Shown: piece by piece, positions 40,565 to 50,793 of the stretch
Layout: the number at the start of each line of letters is the position of its first letter
Position numbering within the stretch: position 1 is the first letter of the stretch
DNA from: CAZXYS01 sp964645005
GTDB taxonomy: Bacteria > Bacteroidota > Ignavibacteria > Kapaibacteriales > UBA2268
NCBI GenBank assembly: GCA_964645005.1
Contig: CAZXYS010000019.1
Location: 1 to 64,000 of the forward strand
DNA: 64,000 nucleotides
Reading direction: 5' to 3'
Position numbers and translations under genes: made by a program
The notes under the pieces: model-generated
The model's database searches: none
What the model saw: only the letters and a program-made list of their open reading frames with translations
Told to the model about the DNA's origin: nothing

Positions 40565-42670
40565 TCATTTTTCATTTGTAATAATAATTTCAACAACTCT
40601 GGAGTAATACTTGCTTTCGGGAAAGTATTCGCCTTTTATGTCTAACTGGCTGCCGAAGCCTTTAATTTTGGCTTGAGTTATCCCCAACACTTCAGCCGCT
40701 GCTTCGGCTCTTCTTTTCGAAAGCCGCATATTGTATTTCGGATCACCGGATTTGTCAGTGAACCCGTAGATATTTATCTCCGAATCCGGTTTTATCCTTT
40801 GTTTTGCTTCTAAGAGCCAATTTTTCGCAACCTGCGGTACGTTATCCGAATTATAATCAAACAGAACAAAGTAATGATCTTCATTTACCTCTTTTGACAG
40901 GCTGTCCTTAGCAATTTGGTCACTTAAATTGAAGTTAAAAGAACCATCGCCGGTTGTGTTTTTTCCGGTACTGTCATTAACCTGCAATTGATAACTAAAT
41001 CCTTCTTCCAAATCAAATTGTTTAAGATCGGATTTGCTGAGGTTCCACTTTATTTCAGCCGGTACTCTGCGCCCGCCTATTACCTTTTTATAGAGTTTAT
41101 CTTTGCTGTTTATAACAAAAGTCCATTCCTTGATACCTGAATCAGCGTAAGTTTTCGAGCGGAATTTAGCCCTTGCAGGCGAGAATGCCACAAGGGTATC
41201 ACGCAGGGGATAAGGTTTTAATATTTTCGGATTTTCAGATGTGATTTCCACCCGCTGAAACTCGCTTGGATTCGATTTCTTCTTATGTCCCATGGGATTA
41301 TCGAGTATGTTAAATTTTATCCTATCTGTTGAAATTTTATGATTATTAACTAAATATTCCTTCAATTTCTGACATCGTTTTTGAGCAAGTTCATCCTTCT
41401 CTTTTTCATTTTTGGAAATTTTTCCTGTCAGAATTATCTCGGATTCCGGACTTTCTTTCATTCTTTTTGCCACAATATTTAAAATGTCGTGGTAAACTAT
41501 CATCATATAACTGCCGCTGCTTTTTTCTTTGTATCTATTGGGCAGTTCGGAAGAATTTTGGTCAAAAAACACATAATTAAGTAATGGGATAGTGAAATCA
41601 GCATTGAATTTCCGTGCTTCAAATTTTTTACCTGGATTATCTTCAAGTTCCATTGCCATGTCAGCATAAAGTATCTCATTATTTTCAACAATAGTATCTT
41701 TTCTTTTAACGATTTCCTGAACTATTTCCTTTCTGCTAATTTCAGTAGTATCATAGACAAATTCAAATTCTTGTTTTTTATCACGAATTGTGTCATTCTC
41801 AGGCTCATTCCTCAAATCAATTATTCTATCTATGGGTTCTTCTTCAGCGAAAAATGGGGCGGATGGTGTTTCTTCGTCCAAGGTGTCAGTAATCTCTTTA
41901 GTAAAGGTTTCCCATTGAGGTGTATATATGAATGATATTGCGAAAGAAATCCCATTGCGGCTCCAGTTCAAATCATTTATATAATCAGTAATTCCTAAAC
42001 TAAAGGAGATTTCAGGTTTAAGGTACATTGTCCCTTTTTTGTTTAATTGCAGGTCATAAGCTAAATTTATGTTAGCAGCGGAATAGAAGCTGTTGTCAAT
42101 ATTAATATTTCCTGAATTGACATTTCTTGTTCTGGAGCCAGTGTCTTCGCCGTTTTCATCGAGGAAAGTTCCCGCATCTTCCGGTTTCTTGATTTCTTCT
42201 TTCTGGGAATATTTTTTGTGGAAGACCAAGCCTGTGGTTACTCCTGCACCAACGGATAATCCTTTAAAAAAACGATAGCTTATTTGCGGTTGGAAATAAA
42301 GAGCGCCGGTATTGATTCTCATATAATGTTCGAATTCGCCAGCCGTAGTTTCATTATTATAATTAACAAAAGTACTCTCCCTGCTTTTGAAAATGCTTTC
42401 AGACAATGAGATTCCGAAACTGGCGCCGGTGAATAAGTCAGGGGTTATTTGCCGGTTATAGCCGGCAAAAATACTGTAACCGCCGCCTTCGCCGGTGTTG
42501 AATTCCGGGCAGCAATTGGGTGCGCCGGGGATATTTGAGAATTCAGCATAGTCAAAAATCATATAATAGGCAGCGCCTAAATCGAAGAAATTCTTACTGT
42601 TTTGCTGACAGAGTAACTGACTGGCTGCCGCTAATAATATCAATATGTTAAAAACTAAAAATCTTAACAC
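40565..42670 (-). CDS. Outer-membrane beta-barrel protein with two OmpA-like domains (paralogue)
   Basis: 701 residues, the same plan as the protein at 16494: signal peptide (ending about ASQLLCQ), barrel region with IPGAPNCCPEFNTGEGGGY and PEDAGTFLDENG, a linker rich in charged residues (265-345), a first OmpA-like domain (about 350-470: NYVFFDQNSSELPNRY; NIVAKRMKESPESEI; LAQKRCQKLKEYL), and a C-terminal OmpA domain (about 580-701: FVLFDYNSDNVPQVAKNWL; NIYGFTDKSGDPKYNMR; LSKRRAEAAAEVLG). The C-terminal domain keeps the residues that contact diaminopimelate. It is transcribed divergently from the nine-PAS kinase, sharing a 197-bp promoter region. Confidence 0.86.
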   Translation of the reverse strand: MLRFLVFNILILLAAASQLLCQQNSKNFFDLGAAYYMIFDYAEFSNIPGAPNCCPEFNTGEGGGYSIFAGYNRQITPDLFTGASFGISLSESIFKSRESTFVNYNNETTAGEFEHYMRINTGALYFQPQISYRFFKGLSVGAGVTTGLVFHKKYSQKEEIKKPEDAGTFLDENGEDTGSRTRNVNSGNINIDNSFYSAANINLAYDLQLNKKGTMYLKPEISFSLGITDYINDLNWSRNGISFAISFIYTPQWETFTKEITDTLDEETPSAPFFAEEEPIDRIIDLRNEPENDTIRDKKQEFEFVYDTTEISRKEIVQEIVKRKDTIVENNEILYADMAMELEDNPGKKFEARKFNADFTIPLLNYVFFDQNSSELPNRYKEKSSGSYMMIVYHDILNIVAKRMKESPESEIILTGKISKNEKEKDELAQKRCQKLKEYLVNNHKISTDRIKFNILDNPMGHKKKSNPSEFQRVEITSENPKILKPYPLRDTLVAFSPARAKFRSKTYADSGIKEWTFVINSKDKLYKKVIGGRRVPAEIKWNLSKSDLKQFDLEEGFSYQLQVNDSTGKNTTGDGSFNFNLSDQIAKDSLSKEVNEDHYFVLFDYNSDNVPQVAKNWLLEAKQRIKPDSEINIYGFTDKSGDPKYNMRLSKRRAEAAAEVLGITQAKIKGFGSQLDIKGEYFPESKYYSRVVEIIITNEK

Positions 42671-42797
42671 AGTTTATCCGGTAAAACTTAAAACTAATTT
42701 TAATAAACAAACATACAAAAAATATATTATTTTAATGGATGTTTAGTATTATTGATTTATTAAAAAAAATAAGTATTTTTACATAGAAATTTATAAT

Positions 42798-42828
42798 GTT
42801 GATGATTTAAAATAATATCTTATTTTCG
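42798..42828 (+). promoter_or_regulatory. Candidate promoter of the nine-PAS kinase
   Basis: GTTG (42798-42801), 19-base spacer, TATTTTCG (42821-42828), each with one mismatch to TTTG-N19-TAnnTTTG. It lies 40 bases before the start codon. Confidence 0.35.
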
Positions 42829-42867
42829 CTATTATATTAGGATTCCATATTTAAGATGGTGTAACAA

Positions 42868-45800
42868 ATGAATGACATACGCAAAACAAAAGCTCAATTG
42901 ATCGAAGAACTTGGAGAAGTTCGTTCTCAGAATGATAAATTAAAAAAAGAACAGGCAGCCGGTAAGAAAAGCCAAGAAAAATTTACCAGGTTATTCGACA
43001 ATGCCACAGCAATGGCTGCTATGCTTGACAGCAAAGGCTTATGCAGGGAAATTAACAGGAAATTGTCGCTCAATCTGGGATTTACGGAAGAAGAAATTAT
43101 AAACAGCAGTTTTTTAAATTTAATTAATCCACAAGAGAGACATTATGTAGAAGATATATTTAAAGGACTTTTAGAAGGTAAATTCGAGAGCTATGAAATT
43201 GAAATAAAACTTCAAAAAAAATCAGGAGTTACGGTTTGGGCAGACCTGGGAATTAGTCCGTTATTGAATGAAAATAATGAACCCGAAGGTTACATTATCG
43301 TAGCTGCCGACATAACAGACAGAAAAAATACGGAAATAGCTTTGCGCCTGAGTGAAGAACGTTTCAGGAGTATATTTAATAATGCTTCCACTATGGTCAT
43401 AGCAACTGATTCTGCGGGTAAAATAATCCATGCAAATCCGCTGACATTTGAAAAGCTCGGCTATTCGCATACTGATCTAACCGGTAGTTCGATCTATGAT
43501 ATAACACATCCGGAAGATATTGACTTAACGAGGGAAAATGTTGAAGCTTTAATTTCTGAGGAATCGTCAAGATTAAATTACGAAAAAAGATATATTGATA
43601 AAAACGGAAAAATAATATGGACCGAAGTTTTTGCAAGTTCCATTCATGATGAACACGGTGAAATAACCGGTCTTATCGGGGTTATTGTTGATGTTACCGA
43701 GCGAAAGAAAGCGGAAGAAGAACTAAGGAGAAGCGAAGAACGCTTCCGAAATCTTGTAGAGACTATGAATGATGGTTTCGGTATCCAGGATGAAAATGGT
43801 GTAATTACTTATGCAAATGAGAGATTTTGTCGAATGCTTGGATATGAAAAGAAAGAGATGGCGGGCAGAAAGGCGGTTGATTTTCTTGATGATGAGAATG
43901 CGGAAATAATGAAAAAACAAACTGCCAAAAAAGATAAAGAACCTGGCGAACAGTATGAGATTGTCTGGAAAAATAAGGAGGGGAATGATGTTTACACCTT
44001 GATATCACCCGCAGTTTTACGCGATGAAAGCGGTTATTATCAAGGTAGTTTTGCTGTCATAACTGACATCACTTCACAAAAAATTGTGCAGGATAAATTA
44101 GAAAACACCGTATCATTACTCAATACAACTTTGGAGTCAACAGATGATGGGATTTATGTTGTGGATCTTAATAATCAAGTGAGAACCTATAATCAAAAAT
44201 TTATAAATATTTGGGACATACCTGAAGAATTTATGAATGATCGATATAATGATAGAATGCTTGAGTTTGCAGCAGACCAGGTTAAAAATCCACAGTCTTT
44301 TCTGGAAAAAGTCTGGGAGCTTTACCACCATCCCGATATGGAAGCTTATGATACCATTGAATTAAAGGATGAAAGAGTCATTGAAAGATATTCCGCTCCG
44401 CATATAATGGGAGATAAAATAATTGGCAGAGTCTGGAGCTTCAGGGATATTACACAAAGAAAATGGGCAGAGGATGAATTAAATAAATCGTTATCACAGT
44501 TGGAAGCTACTCTCGATTCTACAGACAATGGAATACTTGTCATCGATAAAGATGAAAAAGTGCTGCAATACAACAAGAGATTCGAGGAAATGTGGCAAAT
44601 ACCTCAGGAAATCCTGGATAAAAGGGACGATAAAGAATTGATTGGATATGTTATTGATCAGTTAGAGGATCCGGATGAGTTCTTTTTAAAAATAAGAGAG
44701 CTTTATAACACGCCGGATGTGCAGAGTTATGATACTTTATATTTCAAGGATGGAAGAATTTTTGAGCGAGACTCGCGGTCTATGAAAATTGGCGGTGAAC
44801 CGGCAGGTAGAGTTTGGAATTTCAGGGATATAACAGAAAAGAAAAAGAACGAAATTGAAAGAGAAAACCTGCTGCACAGCACTCAGGAAAGAATGAAAAA
44901 ACTTCAGTGCATACTTGGAATCACTGAATCTGCGGTCCAAAGTGAAACAATTGAGCAGATACTTGAGGAAGCTGTTTTAAGAATTCCACACGGATGGAAA
45001 TATCCCGAAATTACTGAAGCAATGATAAGGTATAAAGGGACTGTATATACAACTGAGAATTTTTTTGAAACACCCTGGAGAATTGCTTCGGATTTGGTAA
45101 TAAATGGGGTAACTGAGGGACGCATTGAGGTTTTCTATACTGAAGAGAAACCGGAAACTGATGAAGGACCATTTTTAAAAGAAGAAAGGAATATCCTTGA
45201 CGGGATAGCACAGACTTTGAGTAATTCTATCGAGAGGAAGAAAGCAGAACAGGCATTAAAACAACGGAATCAATTCATCGAGACTATAATTAATAATTTG
45301 CCGATAGGGCTTGCCGTTAATGATATTGATTCAGGGGAAGTGCCCTATATAAACGAGGAATTCGAAAATATTTACGGCTGGTCGAAGGAAGTTATGAGAG
45401 ATTTTGATAATTTCTTTGAAGTTGTTTTCCCCAATCCGAATTACAGAGAATTGATCAAATCGCGGATTATGAATGATTTAGCCAGCGATGCTCCTGAAAG
45501 AATGAAATGGGACAACATTGCTATTACTACAAGCAATGGTGAAGAAAGAATAGTCAATGCTTCCAGTATACCTCTTTATGAGCAAAATCTCATGATATCC
45601 ACAGTCCAGGATGTCACTGACAGATATAATGCCGAAGAAGCTCTGCGCAGAAGCGAGGAAAGATACCGTACTGTTGCGGAGAATGTTCCTGATACTGATC
45701 TTTATTTATATGATAAAGATTTGCGTTATACTTTAACAAACGGCACTGAAATGTTGAAACACGGGCTTTCCAAAGAATATCTTGAGGGCAAAACATTGCG

Positions 45801-47952
45801 CGAAGCTCTGGGAGATGATGTGGCAGATATTTTGGATTTTCACTATCAAAGCGCTTTAGAAGGCAAACCTTCGCAAACAGAAGTTGCTTTTGGCGAACAG
45901 TATTATTTTGTGAAAACAGTGCCAATAAAAAATAACCAAGGGGTGATCGATGCCGGACTGGCTTTTGTTCATAATATCACGGAGCAAAAAAAGGCTGAAC
46001 TTGAACTTCGCCGGAGATTAGCGATTGAACGCTTCCTTATTGATGTTACCGGTAAATTTATTGGAATTTATGATTTTGACGATGCAGTAAATAAGGCGCT
46101 TGCTGATATTGGAAAATTTAGCAAAGCCGGACGCACATATTTATTCCAACTGCGCAATAATGGAGAATACATGGATAATACTCATGAATGGAGTACCGAG
46201 GGGGCGGCGCCGCAAATCGCATACTTGCAGAACCTGCCTTCGAATATATTTCCATGGTGGATGAAAAAATTGAGAAACGAAGAAGTTGTTAATATTCCGG
46301 ATGTATCATTATTGCCGCCGGAAGCTAAAAATGAAAAAGAAATACTTGAATCCCAGGATATCAAATCCGTATTGGTGGTGCCTGTAAAAGCTGGTAATGA
46401 ATTGTTCGGATTCATTGGTTTTGACAACGTTACCGAGCCTTACAAATGGAATGAAGAGGACTTATCGCTTTTAAACATGTTCGGCTGGATGCTCGGCAAT
46501 GCAATTGCAAAAAAACATTCGGAAGAAATATTAAGAGAGAAGGAAGAAAATTACAGGGCTTTGTTTAATAGTACAGGTACGGCTACTTGTGTTTTCGGTG
46601 AAGATGCGGTAATTACTCAATGCAATAAAAAATTCGAAGAATTATCCGGATTACCGAGGGAAAAAATTGAAGGAAAAATCAAATGGACCGATTATGTCGA
46701 TGAGAACGATCTGGAAAAAATGAAAAAGTATCATGAGATGCGTTCGAAAGGGGAGAGCTTACCCCCGGCAGAATACGAATTTGTGTTGATTGACATTAAT
46801 GGAAACCGTAAGAACATATATATGCAGATTGCCATTATGTCCTCAAAAATGAGGATAGCTTCGCTTATAGACATCACTGACAGAAAATTGATGGAGACAG
46901 CCATAAAGGAAAGCGAAGAAAAGTACCGTCAACTCTTCAATTCCGAATCGGACGCTATTGTCGTTGCCGAAACTAATACCGGTAAAATAATTGATGCAAA
47001 TATCGCCGCTTTACAACTGTACGGATATAATAAAGAAGAGATTTTAAATAAGACCGTATATCAAATTTCTGATCAGCCGGAAGAGACAAATACGGCTGTT
47101 CAACAAGCCATCACTGATAAAAGCATTAGCGTTCCGCTGCGTTACCATCGCAAGAAAAACGGGGAGGTTTTCCCTGCGGAAATTAGTACAGGTACGTTTT
47201 ACTATCAGGGGAAGCTGATGCTCTGCGACATTGTAAGAGATATAACCGACCGGAAGAAAGCTGAAGATGAACTGAAAAATTCGCGTCAACAGCTTAGAGA
47301 TTTCGCTGCTCACCTGCAGTCAGTCCGCGAGGAAGAAAGGGCAGCCATAGCCCGTGAGATCCATGATGAAATGGGACAGATGCTTTCGGCGTTCAGTATG
47401 AATTTATCTTTGTTAATAAGAGATTTGAAAACCAAAGGCAGCGAGGTCGATTTCAATGATGTACTTTCCGAAATCGAATCTATGCAAAGTCTGATTAATA
47501 TTACTATACAAAAAGTCAGACAAATCGTGACAGAGTTAAGACCTGAGGTATTAGAGGAATTGACCATTATTGAAGCTGTAGAATGGCTGAAAGAGCAGTT
47601 AAAAAAAAGAAATCAAATAGAAGTTAATTTTCAAAGAGAATTTTCAGAGTTAGACCTGGATAAAGAAAGTTCAATAGCAGTCTTCAGGATATTACAAGAA
47701 GCTCTGACAAATGTGATACGACATTCGAAAGCTGATAAAGTTGATATTAAAATTAGAATTGAAAATAACAGCCTATTAATTGAAGTCAAAGACAATGGTA
47801 TAGGTTTTAAAACCGATTCAACCGAGAAAGATGTTAAAACATTCGGACTGATAGGAATGAAAGAAAGGGCAGCTCTTTGTAATGGCAATGTAAGAATATT
47901 AAGTGAACCCGGTCAAGGAACAAAGATCATTGCTGAAATACCGCTTAAGTAA
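42868..47952 (+). CDS. Soluble multi-PAS sensor histidine kinase (HisKA_3 type)
   Basis: 1,694 residues with no membrane helix. After a short coiled coil (1-35) I count nine PAS domains at about 36-152, 160-278, 285-402, 408-530, 535-655, 800-915, 922-1040, 1222-1345 and 1350-1465. Also present are a GAF domain (1045-1215) and a distinct module (674-790: GWKYPEITEAMIRY ... DEGPFLKEERNILD) shared with the protein at 22303. PAS 4 and 5 are recent duplicates (LESTDDGIYVV / LDSTDNGILVI). The kinase core is NarX-like: phospho-acceptor H1499 in IAREIHDEMGQ, then an HATPase (1600-1694: QEALTNVIRHSKA; KDNGIGF; GLIGMKERAALC). No response regulator is adjacent. Cytoplasmic signals are implied. Confidence 0.9.
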   Translation: MNDIRKTKAQLIEELGEVRSQNDKLKKEQAAGKKSQEKFTRLFDNATAMAAMLDSKGLCREINRKLSLNLGFTEEEIINSSFLNLINPQERHYVEDIFKGLLEGKFESYEIEIKLQKKSGVTVWADLGISPLLNENNEPEGYIIVAADITDRKNTEIALRLSEERFRSIFNNASTMVIATDSAGKIIHANPLTFEKLGYSHTDLTGSSIYDITHPEDIDLTRENVEALISEESSRLNYEKRYIDKNGKIIWTEVFASSIHDEHGEITGLIGVIVDVTERKKAEEELRRSEERFRNLVETMNDGFGIQDENGVITYANERFCRMLGYEKKEMAGRKAVDFLDDENAEIMKKQTAKKDKEPGEQYEIVWKNKEGNDVYTLISPAVLRDESGYYQGSFAVITDITSQKIVQDKLENTVSLLNTTLESTDDGIYVVDLNNQVRTYNQKFINIWDIPEEFMNDRYNDRMLEFAADQVKNPQSFLEKVWELYHHPDMEAYDTIELKDERVIERYSAPHIMGDKIIGRVWSFRDITQRKWAEDELNKSLSQLEATLDSTDNGILVIDKDEKVLQYNKRFEEMWQIPQEILDKRDDKELIGYVIDQLEDPDEFFLKIRELYNTPDVQSYDTLYFKDGRIFERDSRSMKIGGEPAGRVWNFRDITEKKKNEIERENLLHSTQERMKKLQCILGITESAVQSETIEQILEEAVLRIPHGWKYPEITEAMIRYKGTVYTTENFFETPWRIASDLVINGVTEGRIEVFYTEEKPETDEGPFLKEERNILDGIAQTLSNSIERKKAEQALKQRNQFIETIINNLPIGLAVNDIDSGEVPYINEEFENIYGWSKEVMRDFDNFFEVVFPNPNYRELIKSRIMNDLASDAPERMKWDNIAITTSNGEERIVNASSIPLYEQNLMISTVQDVTDRYNAEEALRRSEERYRTVAENVPDTDLYLYDKDLRYTLTNGTEMLKHGLSKEYLEGKTLREALGDDVADILDFHYQSALEGKPSQTEVAFGEQYYFVKTVPIKNNQGVIDAGLAFVHNITEQKKAELELRRRLAIERFLIDVTGKFIGIYDFDDAVNKALADIGKFSKAGRTYLFQLRNNGEYMDNTHEWSTEGAAPQIAYLQNLPSNIFPWWMKKLRNEEVVNIPDVSLLPPEAKNEKEILESQDIKSVLVVPVKAGNELFGFIGFDNVTEPYKWNEEDLSLLNMFGWMLGNAIAKKHSEEILREKEENYRALFNSTGTATCVFGEDAVITQCNKKFEELSGLPREKIEGKIKWTDYVDENDLEKMKKYHEMRSKGESLPPAEYEFVLIDINGNRKNIYMQIAIMSSKMRIASLIDITDRKLMETAIKESEEKYRQLFNSESDAIVVAETNTGKIIDANIAALQLYGYNKEEILNKTVYQISDQPEETNTAVQQAITDKSISVPLRYHRKKNGEVFPAEISTGTFYYQGKLMLCDIVRDITDRKKAEDELKNSRQQLRDFAAHLQSVREEERAAIAREIHDEMGQMLSAFSMNLSLLIRDLKTKGSEVDFNDVLSEIESMQSLINITIQKVRQIVTELRPEVLEELTIIEAVEWLKEQLKKRNQIEVNFQREFSELDLDKESSIAVFRILQEALTNVIRHSKADKVDIKIRIENNSLLIEVKDNGIGFKTDSTEKDVKTFGLIGMKERAALCNGNVRILSEPGQGTKIIAEIPLK

Positions 47953-47983
47953 ATATTTGAATGATAATATTTTAGTTGAATAC

Positions 47984-48286
47984 CTAAATTTCGAAATCTA
48001 CAACCAGGGATTCTGAGATGACTTTTTTTATAAATTCCAGAGCCTCTACATGAGCGGGATGTTTACGATAATTGTTCAGATCTTCTGCTGAATCAAATCC
48101 TGAAATAAGGCAATAGTCCATTGCACTCGGAGAATCAGCAAAATTAATCCCGAATTCGTATAGCTTGATCTCATTTATTTTGACAGGTAAAGCACTAAGG
48201 ACTTCATTGATTTTTTGTGCATTTTCTTCTTTGGAAGCACCTTCGGCTTGATCTTTTAAATTAAAAAAAACTATATGCTTGATCAT
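47984..48286 (-). CDS. Dabb (stress-responsive A/B barrel) domain protein
   Basis: 100 residues. MIKHIVFFNLKDQAEGAS, EFGINFADSPSAMDYCLI and YRKHPAHVEALEFIKKVI are the usual landmarks of this dimeric ferredoxin-like fold. Roles in other organisms vary and none is proven here. Single gene, convergent with the nine-PAS kinase. Confidence 0.85.
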   Translation of the reverse strand: MIKHIVFFNLKDQAEGASKEENAQKINEVLSALPVKINEIKLYEFGINFADSPSAMDYCLISGFDSAEDLNNYRKHPAHVEALEFIKKVISESLVVDFEI

Positions 48287-48420
48287 AAATACTTACACTG
48301 TTTTTTAAAAAATATCATTTATTTGGAACATGAATATACATAACAAGGATGGAAATTCACAAAGAACAACAAAACAAAATTGAATTATACAATATTATCG
48401 AATTAAAATAGATTCGCAAA

Positions 48421-50550
48421 CTAAATCCTTGAAATCGGTAGTGTGAACTTGAATGTTGAGCCTTTTTCAGGTTCGCTTTCAACGCTAATCGAGCCGCCGT
48501 TGCGCTCGATAAATTCCTTACAAACAATTAAACCAAGTCCTGTGCCTTCCTCTTTAGCTGTACCTTTTGTAGTGTGGTTCTCATCGATGCGGAATATTTT
48601 CTCGATGTTCTCCTTGGGTATCCCAATTCCCGTATCAGAAATTTCCACTTTTAGATGTCCGTTTTCAGATTGCGATGATATCCTGACCTCGCCATTTTCA
48701 TCCGTGAATTTCACTGCATTGCTGACAAGATTACGCACTACGGTCATAGCCATGTTATAATCCGCGTAAACATAGGTCTCAGGCTTAATGTCTGTCGATA
48801 GACTGATATTTTTCGCTTCGGCATTTTTTTTCATGAGATAAACATTGTTGAAGGCAATTTCATAAAAATCGAATTCCGTCGGTTCGAATTTAAGCCTGCC
48901 CGTTTGTGCGCGTGACCACTCAAGCAGGTTTTCCGTAAGCTTAAGCAGGCTTTTCACGGATTTATTCATTTCATCAATGTAATACCTTCTTTTTTCAGTA
49001 TCCATGCTATCGAAATTTTTCTTCAGATTCTCGGAAAAATTTGACAGCACATTGAACGGATTCTTCAGGTCGTGTGCTATAATTGAAAAGAATTTATCCT
49101 TTGCGGCATTGGCTTCGCGCAGCTTCTGCTCATTTTCCTTAAGTTCTTCGTAAAGTCTGGTGACAGTCTCTTTCTGTTCGGTAATAGTTTTGTTTTGGGC
49201 GGTGAGCTCTTTATTTGCGTCTTCAATTTGCTGTTTATTTTCATTAAGGAGTTTATTCATTTTCATATTTGCCCTGTAGCGTAAATATAACGCAATGATA
49301 AACGCAATGATAAAAGCAAACACAACAATCGACAGTATAAGCAGATAATTTTGCAGGCGATTCTCTTTTTTGAGCATCTGATTTTCGCTTTTGAACTTAT
49401 CCGTCTCATAATCGATGCGTAATTCCGCTATCTGTTTACTTTTCTGCCGGTTGAATATCGAATCATTAACTGCGCTCAACTTTTTATAATAATCGAGCGA
49501 TCTTTGATAATTGCCGATGTCTTCGTAGGCTTTATAGAGCTTTTTGCAGCTCTCTTTTTGAAGAAACAAAATGCTCGAGCGACCGCTGATTTCCATTGCT
49601 TTTTTATAATTTTTAATAGCTGCGTTATAATTTTTATTATTTTCTATCTGAGCGTCGCCAATATCGAGATAAGTTTTGACTATTTGCCGCTTATTGTCAA
49701 TTTCAAGAAGGAATTCCAATCCTTTGTTGAAATAATCCATTGCTTTCTGATAATCGCCAAGGGAGGCATAGGTTTCGCCTGTGCTTTGCAGAGACAGCCC
49801 GATATACTTCCTTGCGCCGAATTTACGGGCAAGTTCAAGGGCTTTTAATCGATTCTCGAGCGCTTTGTCGAATTTATTTAGCTGCTGATAAACGCCTCCA
49901 ATGCTGAGATAGCAGGTGATGCATCCTTCGAGATTCTCATTTTCCTCATTCATTTTAAGCGAGCGCTGGAAATAGCTCATAGCCTCATTATAGCTGCCAA
50001 TCTCATGGTGCAGCCTGCCAATACTCTTGAAGATATCTGCCTTCTGGTTGTAAACAGCCTTTTCCTGCCCTTTTTTCACCTCGATTTCCTCAAGCATTTT
50101 CAATGCCTGAAGATAATATTTCAGAGACTTGTCAAAATATCCCCAATCATAGAGAGCAAGCCCAATGTCGAATTTACTTTTTGCTTTTTCGAAATCGGCG
50201 CCAATTTTATTGAACAGCGTATCTGCCTGCCGATAATAATCGAGTCCCTGCTTATAATCGCCAATAATGGAAAAAGCAGTGCCCAATTCGCTTAACAGCC
50301 TTGCTTCGCCGGCTTTATATTCATTTTCCCGCGCAATTTGGACGCCTTCCTGGGCAAAGATAATACTTTCCCATGTGTCGTGAAGGTTCAGCCGCTCGGT
50401 GAGAGCTGCCATGTTATCGACCTTCTCCCTGCCTGATGAGTTTTTCACCAGCTTTTTCAGGCTGTCGATCTCCGGATCAGCATAAGTTACTTTAGTATAG
50501 AACATCAAAAAGATAAATAAAATTACTGTTTTATTCGCAGTATATCTCAT
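48421..50550 (-). CDS. TPR-containing membrane sensor histidine kinase
   Basis: 709 residues. Signal peptide (about 1-24, ending TYA), a periplasmic array of TPR units (about 60-340; SIGRLHHEIGSYNEAMSYFQ and similar), a linker, one membrane helix (about 403-424), a cytoplasmic coiled coil, HisKA with H493 in SIIAHDLKNPFN, then an HATPase with N box NAMTVVRNLVSNAVKFTDEN-like sequence, ISDTGIGIP and GTGLGLIVCKEF. This build is common in Bacteroidota. No response regulator is fused or adjacent. It lies 243 bases downstream of the TolC export operon on the same strand, which might indicate a link but is not evidence of one. Confidence 0.92.
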   Translation of the reverse strand: MRYTANKTVILFIFLMFYTKVTYADPEIDSLKKLVKNSSGREKVDNMAALTERLNLHDTWESIIFAQEGVQIARENEYKAGEARLLSELGTAFSIIGDYKQGLDYYRQADTLFNKIGADFEKAKSKFDIGLALYDWGYFDKSLKYYLQALKMLEEIEVKKGQEKAVYNQKADIFKSIGRLHHEIGSYNEAMSYFQRSLKMNEENENLEGCITCYLSIGGVYQQLNKFDKALENRLKALELARKFGARKYIGLSLQSTGETYASLGDYQKAMDYFNKGLEFLLEIDNKRQIVKTYLDIGDAQIENNKNYNAAIKNYKKAMEISGRSSILFLQKESCKKLYKAYEDIGNYQRSLDYYKKLSAVNDSIFNRQKSKQIAELRIDYETDKFKSENQMLKKENRLQNYLLILSIVVFAFIIAFIIALYLRYRANMKMNKLLNENKQQIEDANKELTAQNKTITEQKETVTRLYEELKENEQKLREANAAKDKFFSIIAHDLKNPFNVLSNFSENLKKNFDSMDTEKRRYYIDEMNKSVKSLLKLTENLLEWSRAQTGRLKFEPTEFDFYEIAFNNVYLMKKNAEAKNISLSTDIKPETYVYADYNMAMTVVRNLVSNAVKFTDENGEVRISSQSENGHLKVEISDTGIGIPKENIEKIFRIDENHTTKGTAKEEGTGLGLIVCKEFIERNGGSISVESEPEKGSTFKFTLPISRI

Positions 50551-50793
50551 AATAGGATTTTTTCAAATTTTATGAAATTACATTTTAATATTTCATTTAA
50601 TAATATTTAGCTGAGTATTAGCCAATAATATTTTTTTATTTTATAACATTTAATAAACAAATGAAATAAAATTTAGTTACAATTAAAGATTAATATTTTG
50701 TAATTTTATAAGTAGAAATACTGAGTTTTATCTACCTAATTTCCCAATATACGGCGAATTAATGTAAATAGAAATTTAATAAAAAAATTTAGT

